Positions 1 through 8,398 are shown, counted from the stretch's first letter. The stretch: 27,876 nt of DNA from Actinomycetes bacterium (GCA_021791615.1 JAJYWG010000086.1:1-27876); one strand, 5' to 3'. Numbers and translations are program-made. Notes: generated by a model not told the origin, from the sequence alone.

Positions 1-1
1 C

Positions 2-1228
2 ACCACCTCTGGAGGCACCGTACCGGTGTACTGGCTGGTGGCCTCCGACGGGGGGATCTTCAGCTTCGGCGGCGCCACATTTTACGGGTCGATGGGGGGC
101 AAACCGCTGGACGCGCCGGTGGTGGGCATGGCCGCGACCCCCACAGGCGCCGGCTACTGGGAAGTGGCTGCCGACGGTGGGATCTTCAGCTTCGGGGCCG
201 CCAAGTTCTACGGGTCGATGGGGGGCAAACCGCTGGACGCGCCGGTGGTGGGCATGGCCGCGACCCCCACAGGCGCCGGGTACTCACTCGTGGCCTCCGA
301 CGGGGGGATCTTCAGCTTCGGGGCCGCCAAATTCTACGGATCCCTCGGAAGCGACCCGCTGAGCCGACCGGTGGTCGGAATGGCCCTTTCTCCAGCCGGG
401 AACGGATATTGGCTCACCGACGACAACGGCGCAGTGTCGGCGTTCGGGCAGGCAGGCTACTTCGGATCGGCTCCTCAGGTCCTGAACAAGCCCATCGTGG
501 GCATCGCCGAGGCAGCCGGGAACGGCACCTTTGCCGCCGAGCCCTACCCACCGGGCTCCTACGGGTACGACGTGTCGGTGTTCCAGTGCGGTCACCTCCC
601 GCCCTCTCCACACGCCATCGGTGTGGTGGAAGTCAACGGCAACGGGACGACACAGACAGCTCCCAACCCATGCCTCGCGCAAGAGGCGACGTGGGCTGGC
701 GCCGGATTGAACCTCTACGACTACCTGACCTACGGCTCGACGTCGAATGGACCAGCAGCATGCCAGGGCAACTCCCAATGCAGCTACGGCTTCAAGCAGG
801 CGCAGAGCGTCTTCCAAATGGCGCGCCAAGCCGGAGTCGACACGTCTGTCGCGTGGTGGCTGGATGTCGAGACACCTGCGAACGACTGGTCGGGAGATCA
901 AACAGCCAACCTCGCAGTCGTCCAGGGTGCTCTGCTGGGCATCCGCTCAGAAGGGGTGAACACCGTCGGGATCTACGCCAGCCCCGCTCTGTGGAGCAGT
1001 ATCGTCGGGACACACCAACTCGACGTCCCTTACTGGATGGCTTGGTACACCAAGACAGTGCCGACAGTGCCGACAGGCGGGGGCGGGCCGTACAACTGCG
1101 CTCACGCCTCGACATGGGCTGCTGCAGACCCGCTCCCGGGTCCGGTGGTGATGACCCAGTACTCAAGCGACGTCGGCGCCACGACAGGCAATGGCACCTC
1201 AGGGTTCGATGGCGATTACACCTGCTGA
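2..1228 (+). CDS. Repeat protein with lysozyme-like C-terminal domain (5' truncated)
   Basis: The frame is open to the left edge, so the start is outside the window; the GTG at 26 is only the first in-frame candidate. Four consecutive 42-residue units start near 38, 164, 290 and 416, each with a core like DGGIFSFG, an aromatic FYGS or YFGS step, and PVVGMA. Such units are common in secreted proteins of Acidimicrobiia and probably form a propeller-like or stacked beta structure (inference). From about 560 the protein becomes a domain with DVSVFQ, WWLDVET and GIYAS motifs and a closing FDGDY. This pattern recalls GH25 lysozyme-like and DUF1906 barrels, and the D-x-E in WLDVE would be the catalytic pair if it is GH25. 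Six cysteines in the C-terminal half fit an extracytoplasmic, disulfide-bonded protein. The role may be cell-wall binding or hydrolysis; the substrate is unknown. The last repeat is the most diverged. Confidence 0.8.
   Translation, partial: TTSGGTVPVYWLVASDGGIFSFGGATFYGSMGGKPLDAPVVGMAATPTGAGYWEVAADGGIFSFGAAKFYGSMGGKPLDAPVVGMAATPTGAGYSLVASDGGIFSFGAAKFYGSLGSDPLSRPVVGMALSPAGNGYWLTDDNGAVSAFGQAGYFGSAPQVLNKPIVGIAEAAGNGTFAAEPYPPGSYGYDVSVFQCGHLPPSPHAIGVVEVNGNGTTQTAPNPCLAQEATWAGAGLNLYDYLTYGSTSNGPAACQGNSQCSYGFKQAQSVFQMARQAGVDTSVAWWLDVETPANDWSGDQTANLAVVQGALLGIRSEGVNTVGIYASPALWSSIVGTHQLDVPYWMAWYTKTVPTVPTGGGGPYNCAHASTWAAADPLPGPVVMTQYSSDVGATTGNGTSGFDGDYTC
38..541 (+). repeat. Four in-frame 126-bp tandem repeats
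   Basis: Units begin at 38, 164, 290 and 416, exactly 126 bp (42 codons) apart. Units 1 and 2 share 71 bp of perfect identity (83-153 against 209-279). Unit 3 is similar over its first third and then diverges, and unit 4 is recognisable mainly at protein level. The gradient suggests recent duplication or gene conversion between the first two units. Confidence 0.85.
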
Positions 1229-1229
1229 G

Positions 1230-2141
1230 CTACCGGCCGCGTGGCACGCTGTCGCAACCGTTGCCACCAGGCCAAGAGGAGTCGTTGTAGGTATGCAGCA
1301 ACCAGCGTGTACCACGGCGCTCCCATACGGTCACCGAGGCGTAGCTGGTCGGTAGGCCCAAGCGAGCCGTCTTGGGATGGATCGGGAGGAAACGCACCAT
1401 CGTGGCCTCGATAACTCCAGCGTGGCAGACCACGACCGAGAGCGCGTTGGGGTGCCGGTCGGCCACTCGGGACACCGCGTCCGAAGCTCGCAGTACGAAT
1501 GCCTCCCAGCTCTCGCCGCCAGGGGCAAACGGCGCGCCCGGGTCGGCGTCCCAATCAGGCACTCCAAAACGCTCCGTGTACTCCGACCACGAAAGCCCAT
1601 CGGCATCTCCGGGATGAAGCTCGCACAGGTCACAGTCCTGCTTCAGGATCGGCAGGTGGGCGCCGGGGTCCCCAAGCGACGCCGCGACCGGAGTGAGCGC
1701 AATAGCTGCACGAGTTGGCACCGCACCGACGGTTGAGACCGCACCGACGGTTGAGGCCGCGCCAGGGGCGGGAAAGGTGGCGTTGCCGAGAACCTTGGCG
1801 TTCGTGCGAATTGTGGCGTCAGAAAGAGAGGTCGCAAACGCCGGAGCCAGGATCCGAGCCGTCTCGACGGCTCTGGGAAGGACCGAGCAGTACAGGGCAG
1901 CCGGCGCCCTGCTCCCTCCGCCGGCCACGAGTCGATCACGCAGGTCCCTGACCTGTCTGCGCCCGGCCTCGCTCAGCCCACGGCACCCGAGGCGACCACC
2001 GATGACCCCTTCGACGTTGCATCTTGCCTCCCCGTGGCGCACGAGGACCACGAGCGTGGGCTCGTCCGCAGCCGGCGTAGTGGTCCGGACCCCGTCTGGC
2101 GCGCCCGACGAGCTCGACGTCCCTCTCCTCGTCGCGCTCAT
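1230..2141 (-). CDS. Histidine phosphatase (phosphoglycerate mutase family)
   Basis: The 303-residue protein has the family signature RHGE at residues 35-38 (His36 would carry the phosphate). It also has the usual GLSEAGRRQ and PRAVETA segments, and VVCHAGVIEA near the C terminus with the second catalytic His. The start chosen is the ATG at 2141, which overlaps the stop of the upstream vWA gene (ATGA); the frame is open further upstream but that part only shadows the vWA gene. A phosphatase of this family (GpgP, glucosyl-3-phosphoglycerate phosphatase) follows proA-nadD-rsfS in mycobacteria, so a sugar-phosphate phosphatase role is possible, but the substrate cannot be read from sequence. The protein is longer than typical 200-230-residue members because of a disordered 28-residue N terminus and an Ala/Val/Thr-rich insert that includes a tandem repeat. 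Confidence 0.85.
   Translation of the reverse strand: MSATRRGTSSSSGAPDGVRTTTPAADEPTLVVLVRHGEARCNVEGVIGGRLGCRGLSEAGRRQVRDLRDRLVAGGGSRAPAALYCSVLPRAVETARILAPAFATSLSDATIRTNAKVLGNATFPAPGAASTVGAVSTVGAVPTRAAIALTPVAASLGDPGAHLPILKQDCDLCELHPGDADGLSWSEYTERFGVPDWDADPGAPFAPGGESWEAFVLRASDAVSRVADRHPNALSVVVCHAGVIEATMVRFLPIHPKTARLGLPTSYASVTVWERRGTRWLLHTYNDSSWPGGNGCDSVPRGR
1723..1758. repeat. 18-bp tandem duplication within phosphatase gene
   Basis: Two adjacent 18-bp units (1723-1740 and 1741-1758) differ at one base. They encode, on the minus strand, repeated S-T-V-G-A-V-like hexapeptides inside the phosphatase domain. A more degenerate third unit may precede them. Replication slippage is the simplest origin. 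Confidence 0.8.
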
Positions 2142-3598
2142 TCCAGGCTCCCCACGAATCGTTCGAGCTGACGGAGGGTTCGGCACTCGACGACTCGATC
2201 GCAATGGGCGCCGTACTCGTCGACGATCGAGTCGCCAGAGCCCCAGTAGGCGATCGGCTCGGGGTTCAGCCAGTACACATGACGTGCCTGACGTTGGAGC
2301 TCCGCCAGCACCCATGCTTGCGACGCGTGGTAATTGTTCCTGGCGTCCCCCAGGATGAGGACACTGGCCTTGCTCGTGACGTCGCCACCCCAACGATCGT
2401 TGAACATGGTGAACGCATGGCCGTAGTCGGAGTGGCCATCCACCCATACCACGTCGGCTTCGGTGTTGATCCGGTGCACGGCGATGCTCGGATCATCGGC
2501 CAGTTCGAAAAATGCCGTCACTTCGTCGATCCCGTCGACGAAGACGAAGCTGCGCACCTTGGAGAATTGCGAGCTGATGGCGTGGACGAGGAGCAACGTG
2601 AACCTGGCGAAGGACGCGACCGATCCGGAAATGTCGGCGATGACGAAGATCTCCGGCTTGGCCGGGTGCGGGTGCCGAAATCGTGGCTCCACCGGCACGC
2701 CGCCGGTCGACAGGGAACGGCGCAGGGTGGCACGGAAGTCGAGTGCGCCGCGCCGTTGATGGCGTCGCTTGCGAGCCAGACGTACTGCAAGCTTGCGCGA
2801 GAGTGGCTGTAGTGCCTTTCTCAGCGACACGAGCTCGTCTCGGGTCGCGTGCATCACGTCGATATCTTCTGGCAATGGCGAGCGGACCGAGCGCAGGAGC
2901 GCCTCTGCACCGCGGTCCGCCACCAGGCGCCGCCGGATCTCTCCTTCGATCGTCTGCTTGAGATCTGCAATTCGCCTTTTATAGGCATCGACACCGAGAC
3001 GTTCCTCCAACGCGGTCAGATCCTGGCCAGTATCCTCGGCAGTGCGATGCCGATCCTCGTCGAGGAGGCGTTCGAGCACCCCCTCCAAGTCGAGGTTCCT
3101 GAGGGTGCGGTAGAGGTAGTACGTGCCACCCACCGGCCGACCCGGCTCCATACCGGCGTAGCGATCGACGGCCTGACGAGCGACCAATGCTCGTATCCCC
3201 GCATCGCCCGAACGTACGGCTCGATACACCATGTCGGCCAGCTCCTGTGCCGTCAGCCCCGCTCCTCCGCCTCCTTGGGCATTCGAGAGCCCAGCAGCGA
3301 GGTTGACACCGCCGCCGGGCACGGTGTCGCTCTCCCCCGGTGAGCCGGGCCCACTCTCATCCCCCGAAAGCGCATCTCCAGGAGAACGTTGGGCGAAGTA
3401 GATCTCGAATGCCGTCTCAAACGCACGCCAATGGGCATCGGATTTCACGAGCGTCGCTCCAAGCGCCGACTTGAGCTCGTCCCGGTTCTCGAGATGGACA
3501 TGGTGCATCGCGTCGGCAGCATCCAGGTGCTCGGTCAACGACACGGGGAGCCCGGACCGACGCAACTCTTCTACGAACCCCGCGAGCAGATCGAGCAT
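2138..3598 (-). CDS. vWA-domain protein, CoxE-like
   Basis: The 486-residue protein has an N-terminal helical region, a Gly/Ser/acidic linker at about 73-115, and a C-terminal von Willebrand A domain. The MIDAS motif D-I-S-G-S is at residues 322-326, followed by a SDYGHAF segment and LILGDARNN (Asp418), which together fit metal-dependent partner binding. This architecture matches the CoxE/ViaA-like vWA proteins that work with MoxR-family AAA+ ATPases as chaperone pairs in assembly or metal-cofactor insertion. Its predicted partner is the gene just upstream, whose stop lies 16 bases before this start (ATG at 3598). The last bases overlap the phosphatase start (ATGA), so the two are probably translated together. 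No carbon monoxide dehydrogenase genes are in the window, so the client is unknown. Cytoplasmic; no signal peptide seen. Confidence 0.87.
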   Translation of the reverse strand: MLDLLAGFVEELRRSGLPVSLTEHLDAADAMHHVHLENRDELKSALGATLVKSDAHWRAFETAFEIYFAQRSPGDALSGDESGPGSPGESDTVPGGGVNLAAGLSNAQGGGGAGLTAQELADMVYRAVRSGDAGIRALVARQAVDRYAGMEPGRPVGGTYYLYRTLRNLDLEGVLERLLDEDRHRTAEDTGQDLTALEERLGVDAYKRRIADLKQTIEGEIRRRLVADRGAEALLRSVRSPLPEDIDVMHATRDELVSLRKALQPLSRKLAVRLARKRRHQRRGALDFRATLRRSLSTGGVPVEPRFRHPHPAKPEIFVIADISGSVASFARFTLLLVHAISSQFSKVRSFVFVDGIDEVTAFFELADDPSIAVHRINTEADVVWVDGHSDYGHAFTMFNDRWGGDVTSKASVLILGDARNNYHASQAWVLAELQRQARHVYWLNPEPIAYWGSGDSIVDEYGAHCDRVVECRTLRQLERFVGSLE

Positions 3599-3614
3599 CT
3601 CCGTTCGCGAACGC

Positions 3615-4613
3615 TCAGGAGCCGGCGGAGAGCAGCTCCTTGGCCGCCCGCTCGATATCGGTCTGGTACTTCAGCAGAATATGCAACGTGTCACTGGCCT
3701 GTACAGCGTCGACCGACTCGATGCCGAGGAGCACCAGGGTCCGAGCCCAGTCCAGCGTCTCGGACACCGAAGGTGCCTTTCGCAGCTCGATGCTCCTGAG
3801 GGATTGGACGATCTGCGCCACCTGGTCTGCCAGCTCCAGCGAGATACCCGGCACCCGCGCCTGCACGATCTCGCGTTCCCGCTCGAGGCTCGGGTAGTCG
3901 ATATGAAGGTAGAGGCAACGCCGCTTCAATGCCTCCGAGAGCTCACGGGTGTTGTTCGAGGTCAGGAAAACCATAGGTAGCTGCGTGGCCCGCACGGTGC
4001 CCAGCTCGGGAATCGATACCTGGTACTCCGAAAGCACTTCGAGCAGCAATGCCTCGGTTTCGAGCTCTACCCGGTCGACTTCGTCGACCAGCAGCACGAC
4101 CGGCTCACGAGCTCGGATTGCCTCGAGAAGCGGGCGCGTGAGGAGAAACTCTTCAGAAAAGATGTCCTCCTCCAAGCTTTTCCATTCCACTCTTTGGGGA
4201 TCTCGCCCTGCCGCCGGACCCATGTCGGACCCACGTTCCCCAGAGCCCTCACCCACGACCTGAGCCGCCTGGATCCGCAGCAATTGCTTGCGGTAGTTCC
4301 ATTCGTACAGCGCCTTGGACTCGTCGAGCCCCTCGTAGCACTGGAGGCGGATCAGGCGGCTACCGCTCACCTCGGCAATGGACTTTGCAAGCTGCGTCTT
4401 GCCCGTCCCGGCTGGTCCCTCTACGAGGACGGGTTTCGCCAGACGATCTGCGAGGTACACCACGTTGGCGATCGCGTCGTCGGCAAGGTATCCGACCTCG
4501 GCAAGGGAAGCCCGCAGAGCTGAGGGGGACGCGAAGCGTGGTTGCCCCAGGTTTGGGATCCCGAGTGCTGCATTGGACGGCTCACCTCCGGCGATCGCCG
4601 GTCCCGAGCTCAC
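3615..4613 (-). CDS. MoxR-family AAA+ ATPase
   Basis: Counting from the GTG at 4613, the protein is 332 residues. Walker A (GPAGTGKT) is at residues 66-73, a KQLLRIQA segment follows, then Walker B (VVLLVDEVDR), sensor-1 (FLTSNNTREL) and the arginine-finger region ALKRRCLYLHIDYP. These are hallmarks of MoxR/CoxD ATPases, which use ATP hydrolysis to remodel or mature client proteins with a vWA partner; that partner is the next gene. I prefer the GTG at 4613 because it forms a 4-bp GTGA overlap with proA, as proB does with obgE. The ATG at 4643 is an alternative that would overlap proA by 34 bp. A roughly 20-residue Gly/Ser/Arg-rich insert lies between KQLLRIQA and the EEDIFSEEF segment, where relatives usually have a short loop. 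Confidence 0.88.
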   Translation of the reverse strand: MSSGPAIAGGEPSNAALGIPNLGQPRFASPSALRASLAEVGYLADDAIANVVYLADRLAKPVLVEGPAGTGKTQLAKSIAEVSGSRLIRLQCYEGLDESKALYEWNYRKQLLRIQAAQVVGEGSGERGSDMGPAAGRDPQRVEWKSLEEDIFSEEFLLTRPLLEAIRAREPVVLLVDEVDRVELETEALLLEVLSEYQVSIPELGTVRATQLPMVFLTSNNTRELSEALKRRCLYLHIDYPSLEREREIVQARVPGISLELADQVAQIVQSLRSIELRKAPSVSETLDWARTLVLLGIESVDAVQASDTLHILLKYQTDIERAAKELLSAGS

Positions 4614-5854
4614 CGCACGTGGCCCTGACCATGGATCACCCATTTCACACACGTCAGATCCCGAACGCCCATTGGCCCACGAGCGTGAAGCTTCTGCGTG
4701 GAGATCCCCACCTCGGCGCCGAGGCCCAGCTCCCCGCCGTCGACGAAACGGGTGGATGCGTTTACCAGCACGGCCGCCGCGTCGACTTCCTGGACGAAGC
4801 GCTCAGCGGTCGGCAGGTCATTGGTGATGATCGCCTCGGAGTGCCCTGAGCTATACCGCGCAATGTGCTCGATTGCCGCCTCGATGCCGTCGACGACGGC
4901 CACGCTCATCTTGAGCGCCAGGAACTCAGTGGCAAAGTCCTCGTCGGTCGCAACACCTGCCTCCGGGACGATCACGCGCACGCGTTCGTCCCCCACCCAT
5001 TCCACACCCTCCATGGCTTCACGGAGTGCCGGAAGAAATGCATCGGCCACCGCTGCGTGCACGAGAAGGGTCTCCGCGGCATTGCACACGCCCGGACGCT
5101 GCATCTTGGCATTCGTGACGATCGCCAATGCCATATTGAGATCGGCGTTCGCGTCGACGTACACATGGCAGTTCCCATCGCCGTCGAGCACGTAGGGCAC
5201 CGTCGCGTTCTCCAACAGCGAAGCGATCAGTGCCGGACCACCTCGCGGGATCAGACAGTCGATGATCCCGCGCAGCCGCATGAACTCGACTGCGGCTTCG
5301 TGCGTTGGGTCGTCAACGAGGACGGCGGCGTCCTCAGGCAACCCAGCCTTGTCCAACGCCTTGCGCAGCACGCCTACGATCGCCGCATTGGAACGCTGGG
5401 CTGACGACGAGCCGCGGAGAAGCACCGAGTTCCCCGCCTTCAGGCACAGGCCTGCGGCGTCGCTCGTCACGTTGGGCCTGTTCTCGTAAATGATCCCCAC
5501 CACTCCAAGGGGTACCCGGACGCGAGACACGCGTAGGCCATTGGGTTGGACCCACCCTCCCGCGAGCTCTCCTAGCGGATCGGTGAGGTCGGCAATCGCC
5601 TGCAGGCTGGCTGACATCGATTCAAGGCGCGCTGGCGTCAGACGGAGCCGATCCATTGCGGTAGGGCCCAGTACATCCTTCGCCGCCTGCTCCAGATCGT
5701 GCTCATTGGCGTCGAGGACGGCGTGAGCCTCAGACGCCAAGAGGTCGGCTGCCGCCCTGATCGCACTATTGCGCTGGCTCGCCGAAGACGTCGCGAGTTG
5801 CCGTGATGCCACTTTGGCCCGAGCTCCCAGCACGTGGACGCTGTCGACGGTCAC
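4610..5854 (-). CDS. proA: Glutamate-5-semialdehyde dehydrogenase (gamma-glutamyl phosphate reductase)
   Basis: The protein catalyses the second step of proline synthesis: NADPH reduction of gamma-glutamyl phosphate to glutamate-5-semialdehyde. Its 414 residues match the family length. Visible family blocks are PLGVVGIIYENRPNVT at 115-130, LIPRGG at 201-206, and PGVCNAAETLLV with the catalytic Cys257. The C terminus GPMGVRDLTCVKWVI is also typical. The start is GTG at 5854; no strong Shine-Dalgarno is visible. It lies 31 bases after proB and so is very likely in the same transcript. The product of proB is unstable and is passed to ProA, which fits their adjacency. Confidence 0.97.
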   Translation of the reverse strand: MTVDSVHVLGARAKVASRQLATSSASQRNSAIRAAADLLASEAHAVLDANEHDLEQAAKDVLGPTAMDRLRLTPARLESMSASLQAIADLTDPLGELAGGWVQPNGLRVSRVRVPLGVVGIIYENRPNVTSDAAGLCLKAGNSVLLRGSSSAQRSNAAIVGVLRKALDKAGLPEDAAVLVDDPTHEAAVEFMRLRGIIDCLIPRGGPALIASLLENATVPYVLDGDGNCHVYVDANADLNMALAIVTNAKMQRPGVCNAAETLLVHAAVADAFLPALREAMEGVEWVGDERVRVIVPEAGVATDEDFATEFLALKMSVAVVDGIEAAIEHIARYSSGHSEAIITNDLPTAERFVQEVDAAAVLVNASTRFVDGGELGLGAEVGISTQKLHARGPMGVRDLTCVKWVIHGQGHVR

Positions 5855-5885
5855 GTGTTCAGAATAGTCGGCGATCGAGATGGTC

Positions 5886-6986
5886 CTAGCTGAGGATCAC
5901 GAGATCATCACGGTGCACGACCTCTCCGCTCCGTCCGTCGGGAATCTCGATGCTGCGCCGACCCATCCACGAAGACACCTCGGCGGTTGCCATCTGGGAA
6001 ATGCCTTTGGCAAAGAGCTGCCCGCCGGCATCCAGGATCTCGACCGCGTCATCCGGAACGAACTCGCCGGTGACGCCGGTCACGCCGGCGAGCAGGAGCG
6101 AACGACCCTCCTCCTCCAGTGCGTGCCGGGCACCGGCGTCCACCGTGATCGACCCCTTGGCAGCGACCGCGAACGCGATCCAGAGCTTCCTGGACGTCAG
6201 GGTCCGCTCCCGTGGTCTGAAGACCGTGCCCGCACCTGCCGTCGAGGAGAGGATCGACTCGAGGATTCCCGGTTGCCTGCCGCTTGCGATCACGACTTCG
6301 ACGCCGGACCACGTGGCGATCTTGGCCGCGGCGAGCTTGGACGCCATCCCCCCACTGCCCACCGGGCTTCCCGGACCTCCTGCGACCTGCTCGAGGTGAT
6401 GGTCGATCTCGATTACTTCTTCGATGAGGGAGGCCGTAGCCTCCATCCGAGGGTCCGCATCCAAGAGGCCGGGCGTATCGGTGAGCATGATGAGAAGGTC
6501 GGCGTTCACGAGGTGCGCAACCAAGGCGCTCAGCCGGTCGTTGTCTCCAAAACGGATCTCCTCGTCGGCGACGGCGTCGTTCTCGTTGACCACTGGGACA
6601 ACCCCGAGCTCGAAGAGATGTTCGAGCGTCGCACGGGCATGGAGGTACTGGCGACGGTCGACGAAATCCAATGGTGCAAGCAGCACTTGACCGGTCAGCA
6701 ACCCGTGACGGCCGAAACCCTCGTCCCAAGTCCGCATCAGGCGATGCTGCCCGACGGCCGAGACAGCCTGGAGCACAGCGGTGTCGTGCGGCCTCTCTCC
6801 TCCATGGGCAAGTGCCGACCACCCGGCAGCGATCGCACCTGACGACACCACGACGACGTGTCGTCCCTGGCTCCAGAGGGAGGCGATCTCGCGGCTGAGG
6901 GTTGTCACCACTTGGGTGTCCACCTCTCCGTTGGGGAGCGTGACCGTCGAGGACCCCACCTTGACCACCACTGGGCGGACCCTCAC
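5886..6986 (-). CDS. proB: Glutamate 5-kinase with PUA domain
   Basis: This is the first and feedback-regulated enzyme of proline synthesis, phosphorylating the gamma-carboxyl of glutamate with ATP. The 366-residue protein begins with VVVKVGSSTVT, has the conserved VVNENDAVADEEIRFGDND substrate loop, and ends with a PUA domain over roughly the last 85 residues (from GSITVDAGARHALEE). The PUA domain is found in many bacterial ProB proteins. The start is GTG at 6986, whose bases overlap the obgE stop (GTGA), implying coupled translation with ObgE. Proline normally inhibits this family allosterically; no DNA regulatory site was seen. Confidence 0.97.
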   Translation of the reverse strand: MRVRPVVVKVGSSTVTLPNGEVDTQVVTTLSREIASLWSQGRHVVVVSSGAIAAGWSALAHGGERPHDTAVLQAVSAVGQHRLMRTWDEGFGRHGLLTGQVLLAPLDFVDRRQYLHARATLEHLFELGVVPVVNENDAVADEEIRFGDNDRLSALVAHLVNADLLIMLTDTPGLLDADPRMEATASLIEEVIEIDHHLEQVAGGPGSPVGSGGMASKLAAAKIATWSGVEVVIASGRQPGILESILSSTAGAGTVFRPRERTLTSRKLWIAFAVAAKGSITVDAGARHALEEEGRSLLLAGVTGVTGEFVPDDAVEILDAGGQLFAKGISQMATAEVSSWMGRRSIEIPDGRSGEVVHRDDLVILS

Positions 6987-8398
6987 TCGACCTCCCCCTC
7001 GACCGAGTGCGGGGCGTTCCTACGACGACGAGCGCCGTTTGGTGCCCTGCTCGCACGTTCCGTTCCAGCGAACGTGCCCTCTGCCGAGCGCTCGGATGCG
7101 CTGAGGGGACCGTCCCGGTACCAGGTGAACGCGACATCGCCGACCTGCACCTCGTCGCCGTCGCGGGCACCGGCACGAGCCAGGGCCCGGTCCACTCCGA
7201 GCCTCCGCAGCCGCCTCATGGCCTCTGCCATTGCCCCGTCATCGTTGAGGTTGGAAAACCCGACGGCCCGGTAGGCCGCCCGTCCCGTAACGCCCCAGCA
7301 GCCTGATGAGAGCCTCTCCACCGCGATCCCCTGGGGCACTGGTCGGTGCACGACGACCTCCCCGCGCTCGGCCTTGATCGCATCCTGGTCCCGCGCTGCC
7401 GCGACGAGCGAAGCAAGCCGGGCTACCAGCATCTCAAGGCCCTCGCCCGTGACAGCAGAGAGCACCACATCGACCGGAGCAGCCCCGAAGACCGCCCGTC
7501 GATCTCCCGCGACCACGTCGGCCTTCGTTCCGACCACAAGGCGTGGACGATCCAAGAGATCAGCCCGGTACCTTCGGAGCTCGTCGAGAAGGATCTCGTA
7601 CTGGCGCTCAGGATCGATCCCGTCCGATGCCGTCGGATCGAGGAGGATCACGAGTGCCCGCGCCCGCTCCACGTGTCGCAGGAAGCGGTGGCCAAGCCCG
7701 CGCCCATGGGCAGCACCTGCGATCAATCCTGGGATGTCGGCCACCACGAGATCGCTCACACGGCCGTCCGAGTGCCCGGTAGCCGAACGGACTCGGACGA
7801 CACCGAGATGGGGCTCGAGGGTCGTGAACGGGTAGTCGGCGATCTTTGGCTTGGCTGCCGACACCGATGAGATCAAGGTCGACTTACCGACGTTGGGCAT
7901 CCCCACCAGAGCCACGTCGGCCATGAGCTTCAACTCGATATCCAGCCATCTCTCCGCACCGAGTTCGCCTTGCTCGGCGAATGCAGGAGCTCGGCGAAAA
8001 TTATTGAGGAAACGGGCATTGCCTCTCCCCCCACGTCCACCTTCGGCTGCCAACCATCGGTCGCCAGCCCCGGAAAGATCGCAGAGCACGTCGCCGTCCG
8101 GCCCCTTGACCACCGTACCGACGGGAACGAGGGCATCGAGATCTGATCCCCGGGCTCCATGCCGACGCTTCCCAGATCCATGGGCGCCGTTCTCAGCGCG
8201 TCGGTGAGGGAAATCACGGTAGCTCAGCAGGGAGGAAAGGTTGGAGGTCGCCACGAGCCAGACGTCCCCGCCCCGCCCGCCGTCACCCCCGTCCGGCCCG
8301 CCTCGGTCCACGTGCGCCTCTCGTCGGAACGACACCGCGCCCGCCCCTCCGTCACCTCCCCTCGCATGCACTTGGGCCTCGTCCACGAACGCCGACAT
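6983..8398 (-). CDS. obgE: Obg-family ribosome-assembly GTPase with OCT domain
   Basis: This essential GTPase acts in 50S subunit maturation and stress control. The 471-residue protein has the three expected parts. The Gly-rich Obg fold (1-158) contains GGDGG and GRGGRGN runs. The G domain has G1 GMPNVGKS at 166-173, G3 DIPGL, G4 GTKAD and an SAVTGEG G5 region. The C-terminal OCT domain (around SGCWGVTGRAAYRAVGFSNLNDD to the FTWYRDG segment) is followed by an Arg-rich tail. ATG at 8398 has an AGGA Shine-Dalgarno 8 bases upstream. In most bacteria it follows rpmA directly; here an amine oxidase gene intervenes and 186 bases separate that gene from obgE, enough for an independent promoter. Confidence 0.97.
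   Translation of the reverse strand: MSAFVDEAQVHARGGDGGAGAVSFRREAHVDRGGPDGGDGGRGGDVWLVATSNLSSLLSYRDFPHRRAENGAHGSGKRRHGARGSDLDALVPVGTVVKGPDGDVLCDLSGAGDRWLAAEGGRGGRGNARFLNNFRRAPAFAEQGELGAERWLDIELKLMADVALVGMPNVGKSTLISSVSAAKPKIADYPFTTLEPHLGVVRVRSATGHSDGRVSDLVVADIPGLIAGAAHGRGLGHRFLRHVERARALVILLDPTASDGIDPERQYEILLDELRRYRADLLDRPRLVVGTKADVVAGDRRAVFGAAPVDVVLSAVTGEGLEMLVARLASLVAAARDQDAIKAERGEVVVHRPVPQGIAVERLSSGCWGVTGRAAYRAVGFSNLNDDGAMAEAMRRLRRLGVDRALARAGARDGDEVQVGDVAFTWYRDGPLSASERSAEGTFAGTERASRAPNGARRRRNAPHSVEGEVE

Noticed and set aside
2142..2447. An N-terminal extension of the histidine phosphatase
   Set aside because: It lies wholly over the vWA coding region in another frame; the ATG at 2141 forms an ATGA overlap and still precedes the RHGE motif.
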